NCBI GenBank assembly: GCA_934364985.1
Contig: CAKRMU010000007.1
Span: 58,616-122,615, forward strand
Length of the DNA: 64,000 nt
DNA from: an uncultured Porphyromonas sp.
Lineage (GTDB): Bacteria > Bacteroidota > Bacteroidia > Bacteroidales > Porphyromonadaceae
Direction: 5' to 3'
The first letter of the stretch is position 1; the number at the start of each line of letters is the position of its first letter. Shown piece by piece: positions 37,534-46,867 of this stretch. The translations under genes and the position numbers were made by a program. A model generated the notes under the pieces. It saw nothing but the letters and a program-made list of their open reading frames with translations. It was not told the origin of the DNA and made no database searches.

Positions 37534-38580
37534 TCAGTGGAGTATGATATCCACCTCTTCTGTTTGCCATTCATCGATGATCGGATCAAGACCAGAGTCA
37601 TCCTCAATAGTCGGAGGAAGCAATATCTCATCTATGATGATCACGATGTGCCAAGGGTCCGGTGCAGTGCGGACTTGATCCGTAACATCATATCGGCGAT
37701 GTATCTTCTGCCCATCCTCCATGACGAAGTAAAGGTCAAGATAGTGCTTACCATCCGCCTCAGGATGCCTAAACGTATTGAAGTGAGCATAGAGATTGCT
37801 TTTTTCTTTGTCGAGCACCACTTCGAAAGGAAGCGTTGCTTGCTCGTCCCCAGGTCGGCGAGTCTTGATATTGATATCCGGACTCATCCCCGTCAAGGCA
37901 CCTTTTGCGTCACGAGCTCTATCAACACCGATGATATTCCGACCGATAACCGTTACGTCCCCGACATATTTCTGAGGGTAAAGCGTGAGTACAATCCCCT
38001 CATCCTCAATATCCACTAAGCCACACTTATTGCCTTTAGCGAGCTTACAAAGGTCACAGGCGTCACTCACAACTTCAAATACTTTGCCATACGGACCTCC
38101 CCACATCTGCTCGGGCGAACCTACAATTCTTTGCTTGTCGGTTTCGCCACCTCGCGGAGCCGTCTCAGCGGCCTTGCCAAAAGCATTACGGGATAATAGC
38201 TGACCGGACCGCGTAAATGCGTGATGCTTCGTGAAGCTCTCAACGTCACCGAAAAGGTTCAGCTCCGTGTCGTTATTATAAAAAAGCACATCATAATGAC
38301 CCACCGGCAGCTCAATCACACCACCATATTTGCCTTTCAAATCGTACCGAAGTGGTTTGCTCCCATCTACGGGATAGAAAAAGAGCACCATCCCCTCCGG
38401 ATCAGCTTTCTCAACCACTTGCGACCAATCAAATACCACTTTGACCTGAGCTTTATTCGAGTCTCGGTAGCAAAGATCCTTATGCTGGCATGAAGAGAGC
38501 CCCAGCATCGCCACAAAGAGGGTGAGCAAATAGCTATAATTATATCTTATTTTCATATCCGGCGTCTTCCTAAGCCTCAT
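37534..38580 (-). CDS. DUF5119 domain lipoprotein (fimbrial accessory)
   Basis: A 348-residue lipoprotein (LSSC, Cys near 31 from the first ATG). The start of the mature part (KVVFDWSQVVEKADPEGMVL then FFYPVDG) is typical of DUF5119, a Bacteroidota family encoded beside fimbrillins and related in layout to FimB/Mfa2-type anchors. The first ATG overlaps the upstream stop by 4 nt (ATGA); an ATG at 38556 gives a shorter signal peptide. A role as anchor or assembly factor of the fimbria is inferred from context. Confidence 0.78.
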   Translation of the reverse strand: MRLRKTPDMKIRYNYSYLLTLFVAMLGLSSCQHKDLCYRDSNKAQVKVVFDWSQVVEKADPEGMVLFFYPVDGSKPLRYDLKGKYGGVIELPVGHYDVLFYNNDTELNLFGDVESFTKHHAFTRSGQLLSRNAFGKAAETAPRGGETDKQRIVGSPEQMWGGPYGKVFEVVSDACDLCKLAKGNKCGLVDIEDEGIVLTLYPQKYVGDVTVIGRNIIGVDRARDAKGALTGMSPDINIKTRRPGDEQATLPFEVVLDKEKSNLYAHFNTFRHPEADGKHYLDLYFVMEDGQKIHRRYDVTDQVRTAPDPWHIVIIIDEILLPPTIEDDSGLDPIIDEWQTEEVDIILH

Positions 38581-39812
38581 TTCCTGACATTAACATTGTC
38601 GCAGCCGATAAGCCATACCAATGAGATCTCAGCCTTAGTTGGACCGAAATAGTGTCGTTGCAATGTAGCTTCCCACATATAACAATCCTTGTAGGGGGTA
38701 TACTCTTTGTACTGACCTCCGAGGTAACCAAGCCCGAGTGAGAAGTCGAGGTTAAGTCGTTTGGCAATAGGTAAAGAGTAGCCGTAGGACAGCCCTCCTC
38801 CATACGTCCATCTGTCGCCAAGGTACCCGGTACCGCCGAGCTCAAAGTCGTAGGTTACCAATTGACCATAAACGCCCAAGTGGTGACCTGTCAAAGGTTT
38901 ACGCCGAGCGGCTTTACCGAACCACCAACGTAGCTCAAGGTCACCGCCGTAAGTCCTCCAGTACCAATGTATATCATCATTGTGCCACCAAGCGTACATC
39001 CAGTTTCCCGAGAGTGACCAATTCTTACCGAGGTATATCTCCACCCCCGCATTTGGAATGAGTGCCGCATCGTACAAGAGATTGGTTTTGAGAGCGGCGA
39101 AGACAGGAAAACAAGCACGTGTCTCTGTAATAACGACCGTATCACGATAGATAACAGTATCAGGGATACAATGATGATCCACGATAGGCACCAAGTCCTC
39201 AGCAGGTGCGGGCTTAGGCATTTGCTCTGCATAAGTCACACGGATCTGAGAGCCACGAAGCTCGGGGAAGAACTTCCGATACATATATTGATAAGGGGCA
39301 CCTCCCTTAAAGCTACGTACCCTACGGAGTTGCTCCTCATCAGGCATCACCTTTGCATCGCGATATATCCCCCTAAGGAGATCAAGTGTCTCATCTCTGT
39401 ATGGGAGATTAGGATCGTCCTCAGCCAATCGGATAAGACCGCCCCAGTCACGTCCTAAAAAGAGTACCTTACCCATGGTATCAGGGAGGATAACACCCTG
39501 ACCAAAGAGGTACTTATATAGCACATCGGCACGACGCTCAGACAGCCCTTTATTGATCTTGACACTACCCTCAGGCGATGCCCCACCCTCAATGGCGACA
39601 TCCAATAATGTGTACTTTTCACTACCGGTGATATTACGCAACCTCTGCGAAATGCTATCGAGAGCCGCCTTATTACCAAACTTGTCGAGATCTAAAACGG
39701 AATACCCCTGACGGAAATGTATCCGCACAGAATCCTCCTTTACTTCCTGAGCAAAAAGCTTCCCACCACAAAAGAGAAGCATTAATGCCATAGTGAAAAT
39801 AGTTTTTTTCAT
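38577..39812 (-). CDS. DUF3575 outer-membrane protein with OmpA-like N-terminal domain
   Basis: A 411-residue protein with a signal peptide (about 1-22, KLFAQ), then an OmpA-like region (about 28-125; LLDVAIEGGASPEGSVKINK and LSERRADVLYKYL) and, after a linker, a beta-barrel of DUF3575 type (about 225-411; FAALKTNLLYDAALIPNAG). The ATG at 39812 gives the better signal peptide; the frame opens at 39824. First gene of the fimbrial operon, coupled to DUF5119 by a 4-nt overlap. It probably forms the outer-membrane base of the system. Confidence 0.82.
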   Translation of the reverse strand: MKKTIFTMALMLLFCGGKLFAQEVKEDSVRIHFRQGYSVLDLDKFGNKAALDSISQRLRNITGSEKYTLLDVAIEGGASPEGSVKINKGLSERRADVLYKYLFGQGVILPDTMGKVLFLGRDWGGLIRLAEDDPNLPYRDETLDLLRGIYRDAKVMPDEEQLRRVRSFKGGAPYQYMYRKFFPELRGSQIRVTYAEQMPKPAPAEDLVPIVDHHCIPDTVIYRDTVVITETRACFPVFAALKTNLLYDAALIPNAGVEIYLGKNWSLSGNWMYAWWHNDDIHWYWRTYGGDLELRWWFGKAARRKPLTGHHLGVYGQLVTYDFELGGTGYLGDRWTYGGGLSYGYSLPIAKRLNLDFSLGLGYLGGQYKEYTPYKDCYMWEATLQRHYFGPTKAEISLVWLIGCDNVNVRK

Positions 39813-39983
39813 ACGTAGTATCAATATAATTGCATCGCAACCTAATCTTCCTTCGCTACAAATGTAGCAACGACTCTTACTCTCCCCCTAAAAAACCACA
39901 TTTCTCCCCCGCTTAAATGACCATTATTTATGGTAAAATGGCATAATCACACGAAAGAGACAAGGTATTCCATAATTCATTTG

Positions 39984-40013
39984 CAAATGTACCATTTTTT
40001 TTTTTTTGCACAA
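39984..40013 (-). promoter_or_regulatory. Promoter of the fimbrial operon with a 13-A tract in its spacer
   Basis: On the minus strand the order is TTG, TGC, thirteen A (T run at 39995-40007 on the plus strand), TGG and TACATTTG. This gives a 19-nt spacer between the -33 and -7 elements, within the preferred range. The 5' leader would be about 165 nt. A second -7-like box (TACATTTG, 39859-39866) is closer to the gene but has no -33 partner. The rest of the 39825-40478 gap holds array R3 and the nptA-type terminator. Confidence 0.6.
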
Positions 40014-40227
40014 GTGTACATACTTACAAATATATTATATTAACCTATTATTAACACTTTCCGACTAAGAATATAAAATAAAGACGAATAATACAAATGG
40101 GATATGTTAAACCGAAAATAACACTTGATTCATCCACACATAGTGGACTAAATGTATAGCCGTTATATATTGAAGCAAAGGGCGATAGCGACTACTTGGG
40201 CAATCATTGCGGCCATACCCAAAAGAG

Positions 40228-40310
40228 GATATACGGAATACGCCTCAACGGATATAGGGAATACGCACCAACGAATTTCAAGTATCAGCCGTGACGAATA
40301 CCAGGTATCC
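40228..40310. repeat. Array R3 of the 23-bp tandem quasi-palindromic repeat
   Basis: Four units starting at 40228, 40251, 40273 and 40296, spaced 23, 22 and 23 nt. The last (GAATACCAGGTATCC) is close to consensus; the first three are more diverged (GATATACGGAATACG, GATATAGGGAATACG, GAATTTCAAGTATCA). The array ends in GGTATCCATTTTT, as does R4. It lies upstream of the fimbrial operon and beyond the Na/Pi symporter terminator. Confidence 0.8.
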
Positions 40311-40395
40311 ATTTTTCACGATATCCCGTGACACTTAAAGCGACATTTGGGAAGTGGGGGATTCGCTACAATGGTATTCTGTCAGGGCATAAAGA

Positions 40396-40447
40396 AGCAT
40401 ATGGCTACCTGCAGATAGATAATACTATCGCCAGGTAGCTGTATGCT
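40396..40447 (-). terminator. Terminator-like hairpin of the Na/Pi symporter gene
   Basis: A 16-bp stem (40396-40411 with 40432-40447) with 14 Watson-Crick pairs and two positions that can pair as G-U in RNA, followed on the minus strand by TCTTTATG. It lies 32 nt after the stop. Confidence 0.75.
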
Positions 40448-40478
40448 CCCAAAATATTATGGTTCTTCGAAAGGGCAA

Positions 40479-42293
40479 TCACCCTAAAAAGGCTTCGACT
40501 ACATTAATAGCATAGTCGCCTAAATGCTCATATTCATCGATGATATCAAGGTAATAGACAGAGTGCTGGTAGGAGTATTCTTTATTCTCCAAATCCTTCA
40601 AGTTCTCCGCTAATAGGAATTTATGCTTGATGTTTAAAGCACTCTCAAGATCCTCCGCTTGTAGCAGTATGTCGTTGCCTTTAAGGTTCGACTCAAGGAT
40701 TTGTACCGTATTCTCGAGGATCTTAGTGAGCATATCGTGAAGCTCTCCGAGGTGTACAGAGAGCCTGTCATTAGGCGGAATCCCATCCATCATCATCCGC
40801 TTGAGGATGCGGGCGAGATTGAAACAGGCATCGCCCATACTCTCTATTTCGCTTGAGATCCTGAGGTACTTCTGCGTGGTCTTACGAGACTCTGCACTCA
40901 GGTCACCGGCCGAAAGCTCGGTGAGGTATTGTACAATCTCTATCTCCACTCTATCGCAAATACGTTCGTACTTATCTATGCGAGCGAAGACCTCCTCAAA
41001 GGCTTCCCGATCCTCGATATTACTGAGCTGCCGCACCATGAGCAGCATCTCTTGGGTCTTCTTGGCAAAGTTGACCACTTCCTTATTTACCTGAAGCAAC
41101 GACAACTCACTCGTGGAAAGCATACGCGTAGACAAGTACTGAAGGTGGGAGTATTCCTTATTCTGAGCCACTTTTTTATTAGGCTTAATCACCGTCTCAC
41201 ATATCTTTACGAAGACAGGGACAAACCATATCATCACGAGCGTATTGGCGATATTAAAGAGACTATGGAATAATGAAAGCCCTATACTGATGGCACCTGA
41301 GAGGGCGACAACCTGCCCCTGAAGACTGCTCATCTCGGGGTCAATGATAGGGTCACTACCCGTAATAAGCTCAACGTCACCGGGCTGAAAGCGGGCGTTG
41401 AGATCGGCTATCATCGGGAAAAGAGTACGGGGATCTGCTCCATCCATTCTCTCCACTAAGTGCGAGACGAGGTCGATAGCAGGATAGAATAATGCAAGCA
41501 CCCAGATGACACCAAATACGTTAAAAAGGGTGTGCGAAAGGGCCGCTCGCTTGGCATTGGTATTGGCATTAAGGGCAGCGAGATTGGCTGTAATCGTAGT
41601 ACCTATATTCTCGCCTAAGATCATCGCCATACCCATTTCAAAAGGTATCCACCCCTTACTACACATCACTAAAGTAATAGCAACAGTGGCACTGGAGCTC
41701 TGTACGAGGAAAGTAAGCGCCGTACCAATGAGGAGGAATATCAGGACTGACCCAAAGCCAAGATTGGTATACTTATGGAGGAATGCCAAAGCCTGAGGAT
41801 TATTCTGCAGGTCCGGCATTGAGTCTTGTAAGAACTTAAGCCCAAGAAAAAGGAGCGAAAACCCTAAAATAAGGTCGCCCCAAGAATTCATCTTTTGCCG
41901 TTTAGAGAAAACGAAAGGTAGCGCAACGGCAATCAAAGGTATGGCAAACGTGCTGATATCTACCTTAAAACCGAGGATCGAAATCATCCATGCGGTGACA
42001 GTGGTACCGATATTGGCACCCATGATAACGCTAACGGCTTGCGAAAGATTGAGTAGATTAGCATTGACGAAGCTGACCACCATGAGAGTGGTAGCTGATG
42101 AGGACTGCACGAGGGCAGTGACCATTAGCCCTGTAAGGACACTAAACAGGCGGTTGGATGTCATCGCGGAAAGCACGCTTTTCATCCTGTCGCCGGCTAC
42201 CTTTTGCAGCCCCTCACTCATGATCTTCATCCCATATAGAAAAAGCCCGAGGGAGCCAATGAGGTAGACAAAATCTAATATTCCGTATTCCAT
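40479..42293 (-). CDS. Na+/phosphate cotransporter family protein with PhoU-like C-terminus
   Basis: A 604-residue inner-membrane protein. The two inverted Na/Pi repeats carry the duplicated motif as TALVQSSSATTLMVVSF (about 59-75) and FLVQSSSATVAITLVM (about 195-210), each followed by GANIGTT or GENIGTT. Residues about 375-604 are helical and PhoU-like. It imports phosphate with sodium, or exports it. Single gene with its own terminator; array R4 separates it from the gene upstream. Confidence 0.92.
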   Translation of the reverse strand: MEYGILDFVYLIGSLGLFLYGMKIMSEGLQKVAGDRMKSVLSAMTSNRLFSVLTGLMVTALVQSSSATTLMVVSFVNANLLNLSQAVSVIMGANIGTTVTAWMISILGFKVDISTFAIPLIAVALPFVFSKRQKMNSWGDLILGFSLLFLGLKFLQDSMPDLQNNPQALAFLHKYTNLGFGSVLIFLLIGTALTFLVQSSSATVAITLVMCSKGWIPFEMGMAMILGENIGTTITANLAALNANTNAKRAALSHTLFNVFGVIWVLALFYPAIDLVSHLVERMDGADPRTLFPMIADLNARFQPGDVELITGSDPIIDPEMSSLQGQVVALSGAISIGLSLFHSLFNIANTLVMIWFVPVFVKICETVIKPNKKVAQNKEYSHLQYLSTRMLSTSELSLLQVNKEVVNFAKKTQEMLLMVRQLSNIEDREAFEEVFARIDKYERICDRVEIEIVQYLTELSAGDLSAESRKTTQKYLRISSEIESMGDACFNLARILKRMMMDGIPPNDRLSVHLGELHDMLTKILENTVQILESNLKGNDILLQAEDLESALNIKHKFLLAENLKDLENKEYSYQHSVYYLDIIDEYEHLGDYAINVVEAFLG

Positions 42294-42406
42294 TGATGTA
42301 CCATTATAAGTGTCAAGACACTCTGACGTTCGTGAGCAAATTTAATAAAATAATCATTACGAATGGAGGTTTAATGAGGTGGAAGTGCAGGAAGCCGCAG
42401 CAAACG

Positions 42407-42511
42407 GATGCCGACATCGGCAAAAACGGATACCGGGTATTCGCCCGAACTAATACCAAGTATTTCCTTTGACGAATACCAGGTATTTGTCTCGGCTTAT
42501 TCAGGGTATCC
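42407..42511. repeat. Array R4 of the 23-bp tandem quasi-palindromic repeat
   Basis: Four good units starting at 42428, 42451, 42474 and 42497, exactly 23 nt apart (GGATACCGGGTATTC, TAATACCAAGTATTT, GAATACCAGGTATTT, TTATTCAGGGTATCC), plus a degenerate one at 42407. Linkers are GCCCGAAC, CCTTTGAC and GTCTCGGC. It ends 5 nt before the stop codon of the minus-strand DUF5686 gene, so it is transcribed as the start of that gene's 3' region. Confidence 0.9.
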
Positions 42512-42516
42512 ATTTT

Positions 42517-44877
42517 TTAGAAAGTGAGACTGACGAGCAGCTTAACGCCCCACGGACCATTGGAGTATTTGGTACGAGGGGTGAGGCGACGATAGACATC
42601 GACCCTGAGGACTTCAAGGATATTCTCAAGACCGAAGCCGACCTCAGCGTACACGTCATTCTGCATTTCCGTGGCATTAGTGGGGAGTAAAAACAATTCA
42701 TCGCCCGTTGTTGACTTATTTTTAGCTGAGAGATTACCATAGAGCATATTGCAGGTCAAAACGCCCCTTAATCGTAGCCATTTCACACCCGGTATTCTGT
42801 CAAAGAGAGCCCCGCGAGCGTGGTATTCAAGGTGAGCGGTAGCCCAATTATCTGCCACGAATTCGAGTGGCTTGAGCAACTGAAATGAGTGCCGATAGTA
42901 CCATATACTGCCATTAGCAGGAGGGGTGTACAAGAGCGGATAAGGCACTGCATTCCATAGCTTCCCCACGGTAAAAAGGTAGTCAAACCTGCCGTAAGCC
43001 CCCATCCAGACCCTTTGCTCTACACTAACCTCGGTGCGGTGCCTTACAAAGTCCCCCCCAAAGGCATTATCAGCCCACTCGTGGCGAAGGCGGAATATAG
43101 GGACCTCTCTCTGTGGTATTGCGTAGAAGTGATGCCGCTGCATCGAGCCCTCAAATATCCTCTCGCCAGGTGACCACCGCACCTCGGCACCAAGCGAGAC
43201 ATCGACAAGCTGCGGAATTTTCTCCACAGATCCGTCGCCATTAACCCTAACATAGCTCAGCGAACCCACGGGGATATCTCTGTAATAATTGCCGTAAACC
43301 CTAAAGGAGATATTAGGCGTTAGCTCATTTAGATACTCCACACGGAAGCTATTTCGCATGGATCTGGAGGTAAGGTAAGGGACACCTACATCGTAGAGGA
43401 TATTGGTTCGGTCGTGATTCTCTATCAGCTGTCCGGGAGTATGGAGGTCGTGCCGGAAAGTGGCAGATAGCTCATGACGCGGATACTCCTCTCGAAAGTA
43501 GCGCTTCGGCTTAAAGGAATGAGCAAACGTCGCCCCGTATTTCCACTTGCCATCGCCGGTACCATAGGCGAGATAACCCTCTAAAAAGTTTCTTCGCGAG
43601 AAGTAACCTGTCGTCCGCCCACCTACCCTTATCCGCAGGCGTTCTTCCGAATTTGTCCCTAAAATTTGGTCAATAGGACCGATATCAAACTTGCTTCCCC
43701 CATACACCTTACTATAATCCCAGTGCGTCCTAAGGTAGTTAAGGCTGATCATATCAACCGTTTCCAGGATAAATCGTTGCCAACTATTGCCCCTCACTTC
43801 GTCCATAAAATGCTTCAGTCCCTCCCCGGAGGCGATGATCTGATTATTCTGAAGCTCCTTGAGTAATACCCTACTTGAGGGATTTTTAGACACATCCTGA
43901 TACTGCTGCTTAGTGTATATCAGCGTGGAGTCAGGCGTACTAAAGTCGAAGTTGCTATAATACCTATCATGCTCGACTCCAAAGCTTAGCGACTCAAGAA
44001 ATAGCTTGAACCTCGCCTGAAGTGCCTCCTCTCTAAGGTGCCATCCCAAATATTCATCGGCATCAAACCACTGCTGTACCTTTATCTCCTTTACGTAATT
44101 AACATTGGTGAATTTAGGGAATAAAAGTAGAGCTTGTAGCAAATGAGGTGTCTCCTCTACTGATATCACTAACTGCCCGTTAAAGGACGGAGCATTGGGA
44201 TGACGGGGAAGAAAGCTGACGACTTGGGCAATCCGCCCCTGTGATATTATAGTATCGGTGAGGTAGAACTTGTAAAACCGTCGGGCGTTTGTGCCAATCG
44301 GCGAAGGAATATCGGTATCCAGCATCCGAATAGTTGCCTCATAAAGATCGATTTTGGGCAAAAGATGCTCGAGCTGAATGGTCACTATGCCATCACTTAG
44401 ATCCCTATCAATCCCGACGACTTCCTGATGTATGACCTTCTCATTTGTCCTATGCTCCCTTGCGTTGTATCCCATTAACGTCGCTTTATTCCGGACAGAA
44501 AGGGGCAGTAAGGGCGTACCATCGAGAGAAGAAGTAGTGAAATAATGGTCGGCATAAGGTAGGACTTTCGTTAGGAGCCATTGCCACTTATCGGTATTGC
44601 TTAGTGCTATAAGCGTCCGATCCTGTACAGCATACGAGAAGTTGATTGTCGTAGTATCTCTTCGCAGTCTTTCGGCATTTCCCATGAACTCAATCAGGGC
44701 AACGGCAGGATTATCCTCAATATAAGCTTGCTTGTTGCCCAATACTGTGAGCAATGGCATTTCTATAGACTGGCGGATTGGGAGGGTATTATCCTGAGCC
44801 GAAATGGAGGTAGCCGTATGCTGTAATACGGCTAAAAGGAGGAGCGTAAAGCCATAAGGGCGGGTAAGAAGTGGCAT
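42517..44877 (-). CDS. DUF5686 family outer-membrane protein
   Basis: A 786-residue protein from the chosen ATG at 44877, which starts a signal peptide (MPLLTRPYGF to SISAQ). The frame stays open to 44976, which would add 33 residues before the signal. The periplasmic N-terminal part (about 30-330) and the C-terminal beta-barrel (about 370-786, ending in GVKLLVSLTF with a terminal Phe) match DUF5686 proteins of Bacteroidota, a TamA/BamA-like barrel group of unknown role. DUF5686 proteins often carry a CarboxypepD_reg domain; I do not see one here. Confidence 0.75.
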   Translation of the reverse strand: MPLLTRPYGFTLLLLAVLQHTATSISAQDNTLPIRQSIEMPLLTVLGNKQAYIEDNPAVALIEFMGNAERLRRDTTTINFSYAVQDRTLIALSNTDKWQWLLTKVLPYADHYFTTSSLDGTPLLPLSVRNKATLMGYNAREHRTNEKVIHQEVVGIDRDLSDGIVTIQLEHLLPKIDLYEATIRMLDTDIPSPIGTNARRFYKFYLTDTIISQGRIAQVVSFLPRHPNAPSFNGQLVISVEETPHLLQALLLFPKFTNVNYVKEIKVQQWFDADEYLGWHLREEALQARFKLFLESLSFGVEHDRYYSNFDFSTPDSTLIYTKQQYQDVSKNPSSRVLLKELQNNQIIASGEGLKHFMDEVRGNSWQRFILETVDMISLNYLRTHWDYSKVYGGSKFDIGPIDQILGTNSEERLRIRVGGRTTGYFSRRNFLEGYLAYGTGDGKWKYGATFAHSFKPKRYFREEYPRHELSATFRHDLHTPGQLIENHDRTNILYDVGVPYLTSRSMRNSFRVEYLNELTPNISFRVYGNYYRDIPVGSLSYVRVNGDGSVEKIPQLVDVSLGAEVRWSPGERIFEGSMQRHHFYAIPQREVPIFRLRHEWADNAFGGDFVRHRTEVSVEQRVWMGAYGRFDYLFTVGKLWNAVPYPLLYTPPANGSIWYYRHSFQLLKPLEFVADNWATAHLEYHARGALFDRIPGVKWLRLRGVLTCNMLYGNLSAKNKSTTGDELFLLPTNATEMQNDVYAEVGFGLENILEVLRVDVYRRLTPRTKYSNGPWGVKLLVSLTF

Positions 44878-44992
44878 CAACGCCTTGGTTTTTATGCGGA
44901 GAAGCCCCCACCTTAGAGGGGTATTACCTCTCGTTTTTTCCCTAATAGCACTATCGCTGTACTGCCCCTCCGTCATAGCTTCTGTCAGTATT

Positions 44993-45811
44993 CTACACCG
45001 CTACGCTATTAACAAGCGTCCCGATATTGCGGAGATCTGTAAAGCCGGAGCTAAGGAAACTCTGGAGCTGACTAGTATTAACGTCCCGGATCATCTCGCC
45101 TTTGTAAGCGATGGATATCTCCCCTCGCTCCTCACTGGTTATGATAACCTTGGCGTCCGTTGCCTGTGACATCCCTAAGCCTGAGCGGTGTCTCAGCCCC
45201 ATTTCTTTGGGCAAGTCTTGCCCCTGAGCTACGGGTAAAATGCAAGCCGCAGCTACTATTGTGTAGTCGCGGATTATCATAGCCCCGTCGTGCAATGGAG
45301 CATTCTTAAAGAATATGTTCTCAATCAGCCGTGAATTGACTTTTGCATTGATGATCTCACCTGTGTGGATATACTGCTCGAGAGCTGTCCCCTGCTCAAT
45401 CACGATAAGAGCCCCTGTCTTTTTCCTCGCCATGCCGGCACACGCAAAGGTGACCATGGCTATAAAGTTTTGCTCCTTGCTTTGTTCGCTCACTTTTTGT
45501 TGCCGAAATATACGACGGAAGATGTGCCACCTCTGTGTACTCCCGAGCATATTTAAGAAGCGCTTAATCTCGTCTTGAAACACGATGACGATCACCACAA
45601 TACCCACACTAAATAGGGCATCAAGGATCCCACCGAGTACCCGCATCCCTAAGATCTGAGAGGTGACTATCCAGATGAGGATTAGGGCTATGATGCCACC
45701 GAAGATAGCACCACTACCACTTTTCTTAAGGACATCATAAACGTAGTAGAGCAATAACCCTACTAATAAGATATCTAAGAAGTCTTTAAACGAAAAGGTC
45801 AACCATTCCAT
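44993..45811 (-). CDS. cdaA: Diadenylate cyclase CdaA (c-di-AMP synthase)
   Basis: A 272-residue membrane-bound diadenylate cyclase with three N-terminal membrane helices (about 10-28, 34-52, 62-80) and a DAC domain (about 100-225). Active-site motifs are DGA (175-177, in APLHDGAMII) and RHRSGLG (207-213), a variant of the common RHRAA form. It makes the second messenger c-di-AMP from two ATP, which controls osmolyte and wall homeostasis. It lies upstream of DUF5686 (16 nt before its longest frame), so they may share a transcript. Confidence 0.93.
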   Translation of the reverse strand: MEWLTFSFKDFLDILLVGLLLYYVYDVLKKSGSGAIFGGIIALILIWIVTSQILGMRVLGGILDALFSVGIVVIVIVFQDEIKRFLNMLGSTQRWHIFRRIFRQQKVSEQSKEQNFIAMVTFACAGMARKKTGALIVIEQGTALEQYIHTGEIINAKVNSRLIENIFFKNAPLHDGAMIIRDYTIVAAACILPVAQGQDLPKEMGLRHRSGLGMSQATDAKVIITSEERGEISIAYKGEMIRDVNTSQLQSFLSSGFTDLRNIGTLVNSVAV

Positions 45812-45907
45812 ATCTCAATACTATTATGCGGAAAACTTAATGGGGTACCATTGTCTGCAAATATTGGGTGTGGCAAAGCCCGAGCAGAGCTTAGCAAGAC
45901 GCCATGC

Positions 45908-46765
45908 CTATTTTCCTCGAATGGCATTAACGATCTGCACCGCTTCCCAAGCCTCACGCACGTCATGCACCCTTATGAAGTGAGCTCCGTGCAATAGGGC
46001 ATAGGTATTGAGGATCGTCGTACCATTAAGGGCATCCTGAGGGGTATTCCGGAAGAATCTAAATATCATGCTCTTACGGCTAACACCCACATATAAGGGA
46101 TAGTCTAATGCTACTATCTTGTCCAGCCCACGCATCAATTCGTAGTTCTGCTCCAGTGTCTTGCTGAAGCCGAATCCCGGATCCAGTATGATATTCTCTT
46201 TGCCAAGTCCTAACTCCCTAAGCCGAGCCACAACACTTAACAGCTCCTTTATCACGCCCTCTGTAACCCCCTCCGGGTAGTCCGTGAGTGTCTGCATATT
46301 ATCAGGCGTTCCCCGCATATGCATCAGCACGTAGGGTACATTAAGGTTTGCCACAGTGGTGAGCATCTCCGGGTCGATATTGCCTCCGGAGACATCGTTA
46401 ATCATACAAACGCCCCCCTCCTCTACCGAACGGCGTGCTACGGAAGCAGTAAAGGTATCCACACTCACAGGCACATCGGGGTAATGCTTATTGAGGATGT
46501 CCAAAACCTCTTTGACCCGCTTCCACTCCTCCTCCGGCGGGATAATCTCGGCTCCCGGTCGCGAACTGCATCCGCCTACATCCACCATCTTGCCACCCTC
46601 ACTGAGGATCTGCTCAATACGATCGTGGATACATTTCTCGCCCTGTATGCGACTTCCGGCATAAAAGGAGTCGGGGGTATGATTTAAGATACCCACCACC
46701 ATAGGCTCTGCGGTTAGGTTATAAACTTGACCTTTAAGGTTCACAACGACATCGGTACTCATCAC
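45908..46765 (-). CDS. folP: Dihydropteroate synthase
   Basis: A 285-residue TIM-barrel enzyme of folate synthesis that joins 6-hydroxymethyl-dihydropterin pyrophosphate to p-aminobenzoate. Motifs in order: GILNHTPDSFY, VDVGGCSSRPGA, PVSVDTF, MINDVSGG, YVLMHMRG, IILDPGFGFSKT, VGVSRKSM and IRVHDV. It is the target of sulfonamides; no resistance change can be judged by eye. It precedes cdaA with a 96-nt gap. Confidence 0.96.
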   Translation of the reverse strand: MMSTDVVVNLKGQVYNLTAEPMVVGILNHTPDSFYAGSRIQGEKCIHDRIEQILSEGGKMVDVGGCSSRPGAEIIPPEEEWKRVKEVLDILNKHYPDVPVSVDTFTASVARRSVEEGGVCMINDVSGGNIDPEMLTTVANLNVPYVLMHMRGTPDNMQTLTDYPEGVTEGVIKELLSVVARLRELGLGKENIILDPGFGFSKTLEQNYELMRGLDKIVALDYPLYVGVSRKSMIFRFFRNTPQDALNGTTILNTYALLHGAHFIRVHDVREAWEAVQIVNAIRGK

Positions 46766-46797
46766 AATAATAACTATCCAAGTGTAACTTCTATCAG

Positions 46798-46805
46798 CAA
46801 AGATA
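46798..46805 (-). promoter_or_regulatory. Candidate -7 box of folP-cdaA
   Basis: Minus-strand TATCTTTG, matching TAnnTTTG, 32 nt before the folP ATG. No -33 element at 19-21 nt. The divergent gap also contains array R5. Confidence 0.35.
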
Positions 46806-46867
46806 ACTATTTTATTGAGACCTCACGTAATGACCACCTCTGCACAGCTTCCGAAATCCACTTTTAC

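Noticed and set aside
37537..38019. 160-residue plus-strand frame opposite the DUF5119 gene
   Set aside because: Mirror frame of a gene with signal peptide, coupled start and family match; no features of its own.
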